A stretch of 64,000 nucleotides of DNA, taken from an uncultured Eggerthellaceae bacterium (GTDB taxonomy: Bacteria; Actinomycetota; Coriobacteriia; Coriobacteriales; Eggerthellaceae). The notes under the pieces were generated by a model, which did no database searches, was not told the origin of the DNA, and saw only the letters and a program-made list of their open reading frames with translations. The stretch is taken from NCBI GenBank assembly GCA_903789375.1, contig CAIFEB010000007.1, positions 1 to 64,000 on the forward strand. The letters are read 5' to 3'. Below are positions 20,400-29,670 of this stretch, piece by piece. Made by a program: the position numbers and the translations under genes. How positions within the stretch are numbered: position 1 is the stretch's first letter; each line of letters opens with the position of its first letter.

Positions 20400-21543
20400 G
20401 AACAGAGGTGGTCTCGGAAGAGGCCTTGATTCGCTTCTCGGTGGAGATTACGGCGAAAGCTTCGGTCACGAAAAACAAACACCGCGTCGCGTCCAGGTGA
20501 ACAAAGCTCCTCATCCCGAGCCTGCTGTGCCGGTTGTGAAGAAAGAGGAGGAAAAGCCGGCGGAAACGGTTGCACGGGGTGAGCTTGAGGATCCCAACAT
20601 CCCTGATGAGGACCTGTATTCCGCTCGCCAAGATCACATCACCATTAAAGGTGTTGTTGAGCGGGCTGTGGAGAAGAAACCTGAGTCTGCTCCCGAATCT
20701 GAACAGGAGATCGAAGAGAAGCCTGAACAGGCCCCGAAAGTTTCGGATGAGGTTCCTATCGATGAGGTTCATCCGAACGAGAATCAGCCGCGTATGAACT
20801 TCAAGCAGGAAGAGCTTGAGGAACTTGCCGATTCTATTCGCCGTGATGGGCTTCTGCAGCCGATTCTCGTGCGCAAGTTGGGTGAACACGACTATCAGAT
20901 TATCGCTGGCGAACGCCGCTGGAAAGCGTGCAAGAAGATTGGGTTGGAAAAAGTGCCTATCCGTATCAAAGATGCGGATGATGAGAAGGCGCTGATGCTT
21001 GCGCTCATCGAGAATGTGCAGCGAAGCGATCTGAATCCTATCGAAGAGGCATACGGCTATCGCCGAATGATGGAACATGGAAACATGACGCAGTCCGAAG
21101 TCGCCCAGGCGGTTTCCAAGGGTCGTTCGACGGTCGCCAATGCGCTACGATTGCTGGAGCTCCCTGAGGATGCCCAGCAGTTACTCTATGAAGACAAGAT
21201 TACCGCTGGTCATGCTCGCGCAATTCTGTCTATCCCTTCTGAAGAGGGCAAACAGAAGCTGACTGAGAAGCTCAAGAACGAAAAGCTCTCTGTGCGTGAG
21301 ACTGAGGCTATTGCACGGCTGCTGTCAGGAAAGAAGAATTCGGCGCCTTCAACGCGTCAGCCGACGCCGAAGTCGTTCAAGACGGTTGCACGGGCGCTTC
21401 GCGAACGGTTCAACACCAATGTGAAGGTGCGTTCGGTCAAGGGCAAGAACAAGATCGAGATTGAATTCAAGGATGAAGACGATCTGGAGCGCATCTTCGA
21501 AGAGCTGACAGAATCAGTTGTCACGGAACCTGAAGCGCTGTAG
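20392..21543 (+). CDS. parB: chromosome partitioning protein ParB/Spo0J
   Basis: 383 residues. ParB is a CTP-dependent clamp that loads at parS. Visible: the N-terminal peptide MPKNRGGLGRGLDSLLGG that typically stimulates ParA; an acidic stretch (about 30-120); the ParB/Srx CTPase motif IIAGERRWKACKKIG; the helix-turn-helix MTQSEVAQAVSKGRSTVANA; and a C-terminal dimerisation domain. It starts at GTG 20392 inside the parA end. Five parS or parS-like sites occur in this window, matching its expected role at the origin. Confidence 0.97.
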   Translation: MPKNRGGLGRGLDSLLGGDYGESFGHEKQTPRRVQVNKAPHPEPAVPVVKKEEEKPAETVARGELEDPNIPDEDLYSARQDHITIKGVVERAVEKKPESAPESEQEIEEKPEQAPKVSDEVPIDEVHPNENQPRMNFKQEELEELADSIRRDGLLQPILVRKLGEHDYQIIAGERRWKACKKIGLEKVPIRIKDADDEKALMLALIENVQRSDLNPIEEAYGYRRMMEHGNMTQSEVAQAVSKGRSTVANALRLLELPEDAQQLLYEDKITAGHARAILSIPSEEGKQKLTEKLKNEKLSVRETEAIARLLSGKKNSAPSTRQPTPKSFKTVARALRERFNTNVKVRSVKGKNKIEIEFKDEDDLERIFEELTESVVTEPEAL

Positions 21544-21670
21544 AACGTGCGACGCTCGAGATGCCCAAGGGCGAGAGTCCGCTGCTTGGGAGTCCAAAGG
21601 TTTGGATATTCTCGAGCGAATGTGTATCGAGGGTGTATCGCGCCGGTGAAAATCCCAATCGGCGCAGAAC

Positions 21671-21714
21671 AGCCTCCCCTCTTTGGACGGTAAGCGGTTC
21701 AAAGAGGGGAGGCT
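21671..21714 (+). terminator. terminator after parB
   Basis: Fifteen-bp perfect stem AGCCTCCCCTCTTTG / CAAAGAGGGGAGGCT with a 14-base loop and a T-rich tail (TCTTTG). It is about 125 bases after the parB stop. Confidence 0.9.
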
Positions 21715-22353
21715 TCTTTGTGGTTGTACGTGGGAACGTCTGGCCGATCAGCTCTCAGTTTTCCACTGCGCCTGTTGTCTTTTCTTCCGAATTTGTAAAC
21801 TTGGATGCTTGATATTTCAGGGTGATGGCCGTCGCTCATGAGGAATACTACCGCGATGAGCGACCTTTGTACCTAACCCCAAGGCGCGGTCTTGTGGGGT
21901 GGTAGCTTTTCTATCGACCGTCTCTGCGCTGCGCAGTCTTACGCCAACCTTGGGACTCGATTGACTGGTTGGTTGAAGAGGTTCCGATCATTATCGATTA
22001 TCAGGCACATACGAGCAGCTCGACATGCCGCAAGGAGAGACCATTGCGGCCCGACATGCCGCAAGGAGTGACCATTAGCTGTGAGAAGCTTTGTACTCAT
22101 TCGGTGGCTTTCGCTGGATTGAGGCAACGGGGTGCGATTGTCGTGTGCACACATAGCTGGAAACAACTTTGCATGTTGGGGTCAGGCTTTAACTGAGCCC
22201 ATTGTGGGATTCCGTGGCTGGCAATAAGAAGCGTTACGCAGCGGTTCGGCTGTGATAAGCCCATAGTGAAGTCTTCCGTGCTGATAACGGGATTCGCCCT
22301 ACGGTGGAATCCGAACTTGCGTAATAGGCCTGGGATTGATGAGAGGCTGAGGG
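21715..22353. other. gene-free spacer with hairpins and a 31-bp repeat
   Basis: No credible gene. A 9-bp hairpin GTCGCTCAT / ATGAGCGAC (21831-21864) and a smaller one ACCCCA / TGGGGT (21876-21900) followed by GCTTTT could belong to a small RNA or stray terminator. Two copies of CGACATGCCGCAAGGAG start at 22021 and 22052. Confidence 0.55.
22021..22076. repeat. 31-bp direct repeat, two copies
   Basis: CGACATGCCGCAAGGAG-A/T-GACCATT occurs at 22021 and again at 22052 with one mismatch over 25 bases. Confidence 0.8.
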
Positions 22354-23388
22354 TTACCGGTGATTCGCGTATGAGTTTGCAAGTTGGCCGCAGGCTCCTG
22401 CGATGTCCGAACCTCGTGAGTTGCGAATCGTCGCATTGACACCAGCTGCATTGAGCTGATCGCACCACTCTTGCATGCGCTTGTGTGTCACGGGGTGGAA
22501 GGAAGAGTCAGAAATCTCGTTTAGGGGAATGAGATTCACGTGGCAAAGCATGCCAGAGCAAAAATCAATCAGCGCCTCGAGCTCGCGGGGTGAATCGTTG
22601 ATGCCTCGCATAAGGGCATATTCGAACGTGACGCGCCGGTCTGTTTTATCAAGATAGTCCTGAACGGTCTTCCTCAATTCCAGAAGCGGGTAGTTCGTTA
22701 CCCCTGGCATCAGGTGGTCGCGGGTTTCCTGAACTGCGGAATGCAGCGAAATCGCAAGGGTGAACTGTTCGGGTTCTTGCGAGAACCTCTTGATTCCTGG
22801 AATTACACCGCAGGTTGAAACGGTTATGCGACGAGCTCCAATGCCAAGGAGCTTGGGGTGGTTCATGATGTGAAGTGCGTTGATCGCATTGCTGTAGTTC
22901 GCGAATGGCTCTCCTTGGCCCATCATGACGACGTTTGATACGCGTTGATCAAGCTGGTCACTGACGATCGGCACTTGCTCTGCTATTTCGCCCGGAAGAA
23001 GGTTGCGACGAAAACCCGATCTGCCTGTAGCGCAGAAAGCACAATTCATAGCGCATCCGGATTGTGAAGAACAGCAGACGGTCAGGCGCCCATCTTCTGA
23101 TGGGATTCCAACCGTTTCGACGAGGACACCGTCATGCAGTTCTAGTACGAATTTTCTGGTGCCGTCGTTAGAAGCCTGCTGATCGACAATGCGAGGTCTG
23201 ACAAGGGGACACTCCTCGGCTAAAGTACCGCGAAGCAGTTTGGAGAGATCACTCATGTCGTCGTACGAGGCTGCGTTTTTCGCATACAGCCATGCTGCAA
23301 TCTGCCGTGTTCTGAACTGCGGCAGTCCAAGTTCCTTGACAATGTCAGCAAGCTGCTCGAGAGAATATGTTTCGATGATCGGTTTCAT
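22354..23388 (-). CDS. rlmN: 23S rRNA A2503 / tRNA A37 C2-methyltransferase (radical SAM)
   Basis: 344 residues. RlmN methylates A2503 of 23S rRNA and A37 of some tRNAs by radical SAM chemistry. The cluster motif CAMNCAFC (CxxxCxxC), the MMGQGEPFANYSN segment and the C-terminal methyl-carrier Cys in SDIAGACGQL are all present. The start is ATG 23388 (MKPIIETYSLEQL), where homologues begin; an in-frame start 48 bases upstream would overlap the divergent regulatory region. It diverges from ddl, with a perfect parS between them. Confidence 0.95.
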   Translation of the reverse strand: MKPIIETYSLEQLADIVKELGLPQFRTRQIAAWLYAKNAASYDDMSDLSKLLRGTLAEECPLVRPRIVDQQASNDGTRKFVLELHDGVLVETVGIPSEDGRLTVCCSSQSGCAMNCAFCATGRSGFRRNLLPGEIAEQVPIVSDQLDQRVSNVVMMGQGEPFANYSNAINALHIMNHPKLLGIGARRITVSTCGVIPGIKRFSQEPEQFTLAISLHSAVQETRDHLMPGVTNYPLLELRKTVQDYLDKTDRRVTFEYALMRGINDSPRELEALIDFCSGMLCHVNLIPLNEISDSSFHPVTHKRMQEWCDQLNAAGVNATIRNSRGSDIAGACGQLANSYANHR

Positions 23389-23441
23389 AGGGGCGATTAT
23401 ACCGTCTGTCGTGACGCTCGTTTCACACAGAGTCACGTAGA

Positions 23442-23457
23442 TGTTTCACGTGAAACA
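23442..23457. promoter_or_regulatory. parS site (rlmN-ddl gap)
   Basis: Perfect TGTTTCACGTGAAACA in the divergent rlmN/ddl gap. A half site TGTTTCACG follows about 9 bases later at 23466. Confidence 0.92.
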
Positions 23458-23548
23458 TTCCTCCATGTTTCACGGGCCAGTGAGCTACAGGTCCGGTTTG
23501 CTATACTCGATCCACCGCGTTACAGATTCGATAGGAAGAAGGCTTTCG

Positions 23549-24496
23549 GTGAAGAAGGTAGTTCCGAGCGAATGCCATGTGGCTCTCCTGGCTGGTGGGA
23601 CGAGCGGCGAGCGAGATATTTCGGTTGCGTCAGGCAACGGAGCGCGTGAGGCGCTCGAGGCGGCTGGGTTTTCAGTCGACATGCTTGATCCAGCACGTAA
23701 ACAGGATCTGGTGAAACTGATTGAGGGTGACTACCAGGTTGCATTCCTTTGCCTTCACGGGAAGATGGGCGAAGATGGGACCATTCAAGGATTGCTCGAA
23801 ATCCTCGGTATTCCGTACATCGGATCCGGAGTGTTGGCGAGCGCTCTCGCAATCGACAAATCGAAGTCGAAACCGTTCTACGAAAAAGGCGGGCTTAACG
23901 TACCGCAATCTGTTCTTCTGACTCCTGATCACAAAGCATCACACAGCGAGCTGGTGGAGAAGATCGGAACTCCGTGCGTTGTTAAGCCTGCGACCGAAGG
24001 TAGCGCCCTTGGCGTCTACATCGTGGAGAACGAAGAGGACCTTGACGACGCGATTGAGAAGGCTTTCGAAATCGATACCGAGGTCATCGTCGAGAAGTTC
24101 GTATCCGGAACTGAAGTTACGGTTGCCGTTATCGGGAATGACGAGCCGGAAGCCCTCCCTATCATTCAAATTGTTCCCTCTCATGAGTTCTACGACTTTG
24201 AGTCCAAGTATGCGCCTGGCGGTTCGAAGCATATTTGCCCCGCCCCGCTCTCTGATGAGGTGACCGAGCGGACGACCGCGGCGGCGATTACTGCGCACAA
24301 GGTGCTCGGTTGCGCCGGCGTCTCCCGATCGGATTTCATCATCGACAGCGATGGTGAGCCGTGGATTCTTGAAACCAATACGATTCCCGGTATGACGAGC
24401 ACGTCGCTTCTGCCTGACGCGGCGCGCGTTGCTGGAATTGATTTTCCCGAGCTGTGCACGAAGCTGATTGAGTTGGCGTTTGAGCGCAAAGAATAA
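23549..24496 (+). CDS. ddl: D-alanine--D-alanine ligase
   Basis: 315 residues. Makes D-Ala-D-Ala for peptidoglycan precursors in the cytoplasm, with ATP. Visible ATP-grasp features: HVALLAGGTSGERDISVASG at the start, LHGKMGEDGTIQGLLEILGI, CVVKPATEGSALGVY, and the metal-binding end WILETNTIPGMTSTSLLP. I choose GTG 23549, with AGGAAGAAGG 8 bases upstream; an in-frame ATG at 23441 would read through the parS site and add 36 residues of no family resemblance. Monocistronic, with a terminator downstream. Confidence 0.94.
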   Translation: MKKVVPSECHVALLAGGTSGERDISVASGNGAREALEAAGFSVDMLDPARKQDLVKLIEGDYQVAFLCLHGKMGEDGTIQGLLEILGIPYIGSGVLASALAIDKSKSKPFYEKGGLNVPQSVLLTPDHKASHSELVEKIGTPCVVKPATEGSALGVYIVENEEDLDDAIEKAFEIDTEVIVEKFVSGTEVTVAVIGNDEPEALPIIQIVPSHEFYDFESKYAPGGSKHICPAPLSDEVTERTTAAAITAHKVLGCAGVSRSDFIIDSDGEPWILETNTIPGMTSTSLLPDAARVAGIDFPELCTKLIELAFERKE

Positions 24497-24911
24497 CAAC
24501 AGGAATTATCGATGTCCCAGTCCTAAAAGGGGCAGATGTCCGCGAACATAGTTGGGCAGATGACGCCGATTCGCCTGAAAAGTAGCAGCAGTCAGTACCG
24601 TGAGGGGATTGATATTAGCGAGTATTGCTTGCTATCGACAATCGAACTTGGCCAAATGAGAGGGGCTTTCCGTATCTTGAACGGAAGGCCCCTCGTTATG
24701 AGCGGACATGCATATCTGGTTGGAGTTGACTGCCGTGTGCAATGGCTACCTGCTGGTTTGGTCGGAGACGACCGCGCCCACTATGGCTACCTGCTGAAAT
24801 AAAGTAGGTGGGATGGTGCGCGGCGACTCCGCCGGACAAGTCCGCGGCTACACCGCCGGGCCGGGTGTAGCAACTCCATCTAGGGCATCGCGCCTTGAAT
24901 TGCTGACGCCA
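24497..24911. other. spacer after ddl
   Basis: No gene supported; an 88-codon frame (24536-24802) crosses the terminator and resembles nothing. The right part (24800-24890) contains short GC-rich inverted strings such as GCCGGACAAGTCCGCGGC. Confidence 0.5.
24660..24694 (+). terminator. terminator after ddl
   Basis: Thirteen-bp stem AGGGGCTTTCCGT / ACGGAAGGCCCCT with one G-T pair and a 7-base loop; the T-tract is weak. Likely also serves the minus-strand gene ending at 24912. Confidence 0.7.
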
Positions 24912-25568
24912 TCAGAACAATCCGGTTAGGTGCATCAGGAGGATCACGACGATGACGGCGGCGACGATGAATGCGATCGAAATGGCGTAACATCCGACAT
25001 TGCCTTTGCGGCCCTGCTCTATCAGCTTCTCGCTCGAACGCTGGCGGCTCTTCAGAATGACTGAGTTGTTCTTCTTCTTGGGGAGCGGCACGGTCTTCGT
25101 CTGCTCCCAATTCCCATTCGTCTTGATGATCTCTTCGACAGCCTGATCGCCGAGCTTCACTTCGAGGCGAATGCCGTCGGCCATCTTCTTCGATACTGTA
25201 TCGATGAATTTCGAGAAAGCCTCTTCGTACGCTTTCGAATAGCAGATGATTGCGACCTCGCCCCAGTACGAGCAGGGATTGGCATTATCGCTGTAGGCGA
25301 CGAATGAGAGGATTGCCGTCAGCTCGAGGCCTTTCGCCTGCGCAAGCCGCAGTTTGAGACTGACCTCCGGTGTGAAGTACGCAATCACCTGGTCGAAGCG
25401 GTTCTTTATCCAAGCGACCGACGACGTCGAGCCGTCCTCGTTCTCCTTGTTCTTGAAGATGATCTCGTAACGGTCGCCCACTAGATTGTCGGGGCCGTCG
25501 AGCAGACCGCCTTCCTTCTTGGAGGGCGTGTAGATGCGTGCATAGAATCCTTGGTAGAAATCGCTCAT
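24912..25568 (-). CDS. unknown protein with C-terminal membrane anchor
   Basis: 218 residues; I do not recognise the family. The soluble part (1-185) is mixed alpha/beta, with segments such as DRYEIIFKNKENEDGS, a Phe/Tyr-rich N terminus, and KKMADGIRLEVKLGDQAVEEI. A basic stretch (about 165-190) is followed by one hydrophobic segment of about 24 residues (CYAISIAFIVAAVIVVILLM) and only a few residues beyond, so the protein is probably tail-anchored with its bulk in the cytoplasm. ATG 25568 is preceded by AAGGAG. It is alone, between ddl and the divergent dinG-like gene. Confidence 0.75.
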   Translation of the reverse strand: MSDFYQGFYARIYTPSKKEGGLLDGPDNLVGDRYEIIFKNKENEDGSTSSVAWIKNRFDQVIAYFTPEVSLKLRLAQAKGLELTAILSFVAYSDNANPCSYWGEVAIICYSKAYEEAFSKFIDTVSKKMADGIRLEVKLGDQAVEEIIKTNGNWEQTKTVPLPKKKNNSVILKSRQRSSEKLIEQGRKGNVGCYAISIAFIVAAVIVVILLMHLTGLF

Positions 25569-25800
25569 CAGGCGCTCCTTGCAAATCGAGTACGGGGAGA
25601 AAGTCTAGCATGCGGCATGCGGTCAATCTTGGATGGCGTGCGTACTGCGAAGCAAACAGCATGCAAATCCGTCATTCACCCGCATTATCTTGGTAGGATA
25701 GGGGCCATAATTCGGTGTACGTTTCAGCAGCTGCGCTCAGGTGGCCGCGGGATGAATTTTATTCGCATGCGTGATTCGCGTGCTCTAAGGAGAGGCTTCA

Positions 25801-28800
25801 ATGGCAGACGTCAACGACGAGACGCTCAAACGCATTACTGACAGCGTCCTTGAAGGCACGCCGGACGATATCGTTCGGCGCTATGCCTCGCTCAAACGGA
25901 CGGCTGAGTCGCACACTTTCGGCGACCTTGACCGGAACATCGTTGTCGTCGACACGGAGGCGACGGGGCTTTCTTTCGCGCACGATGAACTCATTCAGAT
26001 CGCTGCCGCTCGCATGAATGACGGCAAGATCGAAGACTGGTACGTGACTTTCGTCGATCCAGGCAAGGAAATTCCTGAGGACATCGTTCACCTGACGGGG
26101 ATTACCGAAGCTGACGTAGCCGGCGCCCCAACGCCCAGTGAGGCGCTGAGCGGCTTGGTCGAGTTCGTTGGCGATGCAAAAATCATTGCGCACAATGTCG
26201 AATTCGACCGTACGTTCACGACGAAGCACCCAAGTGGGTATCCGCTGCTCGAAAACATCTGGATCGACTCGCTTGACCTTTCGCGCATCGCCCTGCCGCG
26301 CATGAAGTCCCATCGGCTTATCGACTTGGTTCACGCGTTCGATACGTCGGTGTCCACCCATCGAGCCGATGCCGATGTGGCAGCGACCTGTGCGATCTAC
26401 CGCATTCTGCTTGCAGGCGTTTCCAAGATGCCGCGCAGCCTGGTGCGGGAAATCGCATCCATGAACGACAACGGCACCTGGTCGACGAGATATGTTTTCG
26501 CCCAGTTCGCCGCTTCGTTCGCGAAAGGATATGCAGAAAAGTTGGAAGCAAAGGCCGCGGAGCTTACGGTTGACCGTACTTCGACGGACGACTTGCTTTC
26601 GAATGACAATCTGCCCGCATGGGCGCGCATCGACATTCCTGCGGACCCGGCTGATGTGCATGACGGCAAACCTGCAGATGGCGGCGACGATGGTTCTGGT
26701 ATTCCCAGCGCTATAGGTGGTGTCTCCACTGATGCTGATCAGGGCGCAGCCGCCGGCAATGTTCCTTGGGGCGGCGAACCCTCTTCGGCGGATGAGAGCA
26801 CGACCAAGTCTGCACCGAGCGGTTTTGCAGAAGGGCCGACGGATGATAGCTCCGAAGCCGGTTCAGGGGCGAACTCACCATCTCGTTCGTCAAAGCGCGC
26901 GAAGAAGCAATTCTTCTTCTCGCTGCGATCGATGAGAGAGGCTCGTATCGAGAAGCTCCCGCAGCTTGAACCGAAGAACAACGGAGGGGAGCCTTCGGAC
27001 GATGATGAACCCTGCGAGGTACCCTCCGCCGACGAACTTGGAAAGGCTTTCAGCGCGAACGGTCTCATGGGCGAAATCTACCCCAACTACGAGCCGCGCG
27101 AGGAGCAGCGCGCAATGGCGCTTGCCATCGGTCGCGCGTACGAATCCGAACGCAACCTTGTCGTTGAGGCAGGGACTGGCGTTGGGAAATCGATGGCGTA
27201 CCTTATCCCCTCGGCTTTGCTTGCGAAGCGCAACGGGGTGACGGTCGGCGTTGCCACGAAGACGAACTCCCTGCTCGATCAGCTGACCTTCAAGGAGCTG
27301 CCACGCGTTGGCGCTGCGCTGCAGGCCGTCGATCCGAAGACCACGCCGCTTGAGTATGCGGCGCTCAAAGGCATCAGTCACTATCCCTGCTTGCGAAAAG
27401 TTGACCATCTTGTCGACCGCGGTCCGGTGATGCGCGACGTGGCGGGTCAGACGAAGTCGCAGGCGCCGTCGCTTGCAGCGCTGTTGTCGTTCATCGAACA
27501 GTCCGAATACGACGATATCGATGGTATGAAGCTCGATTTCAAAACGCTGCCGCGCTACCTGTTCACTACGACGAGCGCCGATTGCCTCCGCCGCAAGTGC
27601 CCCTATTTCCAGAAGCTCTGCTTCGTCCATGGTGCGCGCCGCCGTGCGCAGGCGGCCGATATCGTGGTGACCAATCAGACCTTCCTATTCTGCGACGTCG
27701 CCGCTGATGGTGGTCTGCTGCCGCCTGCAAATTACTGGGTCATCGACGAGGCCCATGGTGCCGAAGACGAGGCGCGGCGTGCTTTCACGCGAGAAATCAA
27801 GGCGGACGACCTGCTCCGTCTCGCTGAGAAAGTCGCCGATGCAGGCGGTTCGCGCAACGTCTTCGCTCGAGCGACGAAGAAGGTGTCGCAAGCCGACGTT
27901 GCGAACGAGGCGCTGTTCCTGGGACTGGTGTCAAAAGCGCGGACGGCGGGCAATGCGTTCGCCGAAGCCGCCGACGAGTTCGCTACGGGGCTGAAGACGC
28001 TTCTGTACTTCGACCCCGAGAAACGCGCCAAGGTGTACGAGCGCGTGACGATTTGGATCAACGAGGAGACGCGCAAGAACAGCGTGTTCACCGACCTTGC
28101 CGCGCAAGCCGAGCATCTGAAGGAACGTGCGGACAAACTTATACTGTGCCTTCAGAACCTGGTGGCTGTTCTCGAGGGAATCGATGCCGCCGCAGAGCCG
28201 CAGCGCGAAATCGCATCGACTGCCGTGTCCCTGCGCGACCTCATTGACTCGGTGAAAATCATTTTCGAGCGCCCATCGGAGGCGTACGTCTACCAGGCAA
28301 CGCTCAACTACAAGGCCGAGAAGCGCGTCGACACGATCGAGGCGATGCCCCTCGACGTTGGCGAACAGCTCAACAAGACGCTGTACGCCCGCACGCGTTC
28401 GGTTGTGTTCGCTTCGGCGACGCTCACGGTGGACGGCAGCTTCGATTCGTTCGAACGTGCCCTGGGCCTCAATCAATCGGAGTTTTCGGAGGCGGACGAC
28501 CTCCAGCTTGATTCGAGTTTCGACTTCGACAACAACATGATCGTCTACGTTGTGAAGGACATGCCCGAACCCAACGATAAAAGCTATCTGAGCAAGCTCG
28601 AGCACCTGCTGGTGGAAACCCATCGCGCTCAGCAGGGGTCGATGCTCACGCTGTTCACCAACCGCCGCGAGATGGAAAAGTGCTACGACGCGGTGAAGCC
28701 CGAGTTGAGCAAGGACGACCTGCGCCTGGTCTGCCAAAAGTGGGGTGTGTCGGTCAAAGGCCTGCGCGACGACTTCATCAAAGACGAGCACCTGTCGCTG

Positions 28801-29166
28801 TTCGCTTTGAAGTCGTTCTGGGAGGGATTCGACGCGCCGGGCGCAACACTCAAGGGCGTCATCATTCCCAAGCTGCCGTTCAATCGGCCGACTGATCCGC
28901 TGTCGCGCGAGCGCGCGCTGCACGATCGCGGTGCCTGGGGCCATTACGTGCTGCCCAAGGCCGTCATCGAGACGAAGCAGGCGGCGGGGCGACTGATTCG
29001 CTCATCGAAGGATACGGGAATCCTCATCCTGGCCGACAAGCGCATCTTGAGCAAAGGTTACGGGAAGAAGTTCCTGAACTCGCTGCAGAGCAAGACGGTG
29101 CGCGTGCGCACGATCGACGAGATTGTCGAGGAGATCGCCGACGGGCGGGCGTGTGCGAGGAAATAG
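25801..29166 (+). CDS. DnaQ-family exonuclease fused to DinG-family helicase
   Basis: 1121 residues. N-terminal DEDD 3'-5' exonuclease (about 45-205): motif I VDTEATGL (D51, E53) and motif III HRADAD (H187). A low-complexity Ser/Gly/Ala/Asp linker (about 255-390) follows. The XPD/DinG-like helicase (about 410-1115) has Walker A AGTGVGKS near 456, a four-cysteine Fe-S region including CLRRKCPYFQKLC, DEAH near 648, and a C-terminal QAAGRLIRS motif VI. Similar fusions occur in Firmicutes DinG, where the helicase part may be inactive; here both parts look intact. Likely acts in repair or resolving blocked DNA. AAGGAG lies before ATG 25801. Confidence 0.92.
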   Translation: MADVNDETLKRITDSVLEGTPDDIVRRYASLKRTAESHTFGDLDRNIVVVDTEATGLSFAHDELIQIAAARMNDGKIEDWYVTFVDPGKEIPEDIVHLTGITEADVAGAPTPSEALSGLVEFVGDAKIIAHNVEFDRTFTTKHPSGYPLLENIWIDSLDLSRIALPRMKSHRLIDLVHAFDTSVSTHRADADVAATCAIYRILLAGVSKMPRSLVREIASMNDNGTWSTRYVFAQFAASFAKGYAEKLEAKAAELTVDRTSTDDLLSNDNLPAWARIDIPADPADVHDGKPADGGDDGSGIPSAIGGVSTDADQGAAAGNVPWGGEPSSADESTTKSAPSGFAEGPTDDSSEAGSGANSPSRSSKRAKKQFFFSLRSMREARIEKLPQLEPKNNGGEPSDDDEPCEVPSADELGKAFSANGLMGEIYPNYEPREEQRAMALAIGRAYESERNLVVEAGTGVGKSMAYLIPSALLAKRNGVTVGVATKTNSLLDQLTFKELPRVGAALQAVDPKTTPLEYAALKGISHYPCLRKVDHLVDRGPVMRDVAGQTKSQAPSLAALLSFIEQSEYDDIDGMKLDFKTLPRYLFTTTSADCLRRKCPYFQKLCFVHGARRRAQAADIVVTNQTFLFCDVAADGGLLPPANYWVIDEAHGAEDEARRAFTREIKADDLLRLAEKVADAGGSRNVFARATKKVSQADVANEALFLGLVSKARTAGNAFAEAADEFATGLKTLLYFDPEKRAKVYERVTIWINEETRKNSVFTDLAAQAEHLKERADKLILCLQNLVAVLEGIDAAAEPQREIASTAVSLRDLIDSVKIIFERPSEAYVYQATLNYKAEKRVDTIEAMPLDVGEQLNKTLYARTRSVVFASATLTVDGSFDSFERALGLNQSEFSEADDLQLDSSFDFDNNMIVYVVKDMPEPNDKSYLSKLEHLLVETHRAQQGSMLTLFTNRREMEKCYDAVKPELSKDDLRLVCQKWGVSVKGLRDDFIKDEHLSLFALKSFWEGFDAPGATLKGVIIPKLPFNRPTDPLSRERALHDRGAWGHYVLPKAVIETKQAAGRLIRSSKDTGILILADKRILSKGYGKKFLNSLQSKTVRVRTIDEIVEEIADGRACARK

Positions 29167-29670
29167 CGAGGTGAAACGTCCCGCTGTCTCCTACGCGTGT
29201 GGTGGGTGTGCGAGGAAAGGCCGGCACAGAACACAGATGGCGAGCGCACTTCGACCGGCTGGCCCAGAGTACGGACGGCGAGCGTACGAGGACCAGTCGG
29301 TCCTGGTGGTAAGTGGTCACGCCTCAATGAGAGTTGCTTGCTATCAGAACTCACGTCTGCGCGGATGCCGATCGGCTCAGGGTGAGAGCAATCGTACCTG
29401 CAAATCGTCGAATGGCAGGGTGCGGCCGTCTGAGGATATGCCGCAGGCATGAGAGGGCCGGCCAGCCCAGATTGCGAGTGCCCGGGCTTCCCGCCGTCAG
29501 ACGCCAGCTGCTCGGCTGCGGCTCGTACTGCGCTGAGCACGGAAAGCATCGGCGCTTCACGAGGAAGCGAAAGCATACGATTATCGGGTGATTATCCAGG
29601 GCCATAACGCAAATAGCGTATACTAATTCCGAGTATGCGCTGATAACGTGCGTAATGGAAGGGCATAAGC
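29167..29670. other. spacer before the M28-like gene
   Basis: No gene supported. Degenerate repeated strings (GGCGAGCGCACTTCGACCGG near 29239 and GGCGAGCGTACGAGGACCAG near 29277) are present. A probable -10 TATACT lies at about 29617, roughly 50 bases before the next start. Confidence 0.5.

Noticed and set aside
23441-23548. Longer ddl start at ATG 23441
   Set aside because: The added 36 residues translate the parS palindrome; GTG 23549 has a well-spaced Shine-Dalgarno and matches the family start.
24536-24802. 88-codon frame after ddl
   Set aside because: It crosses the ddl terminator and has no ribosome binding site.
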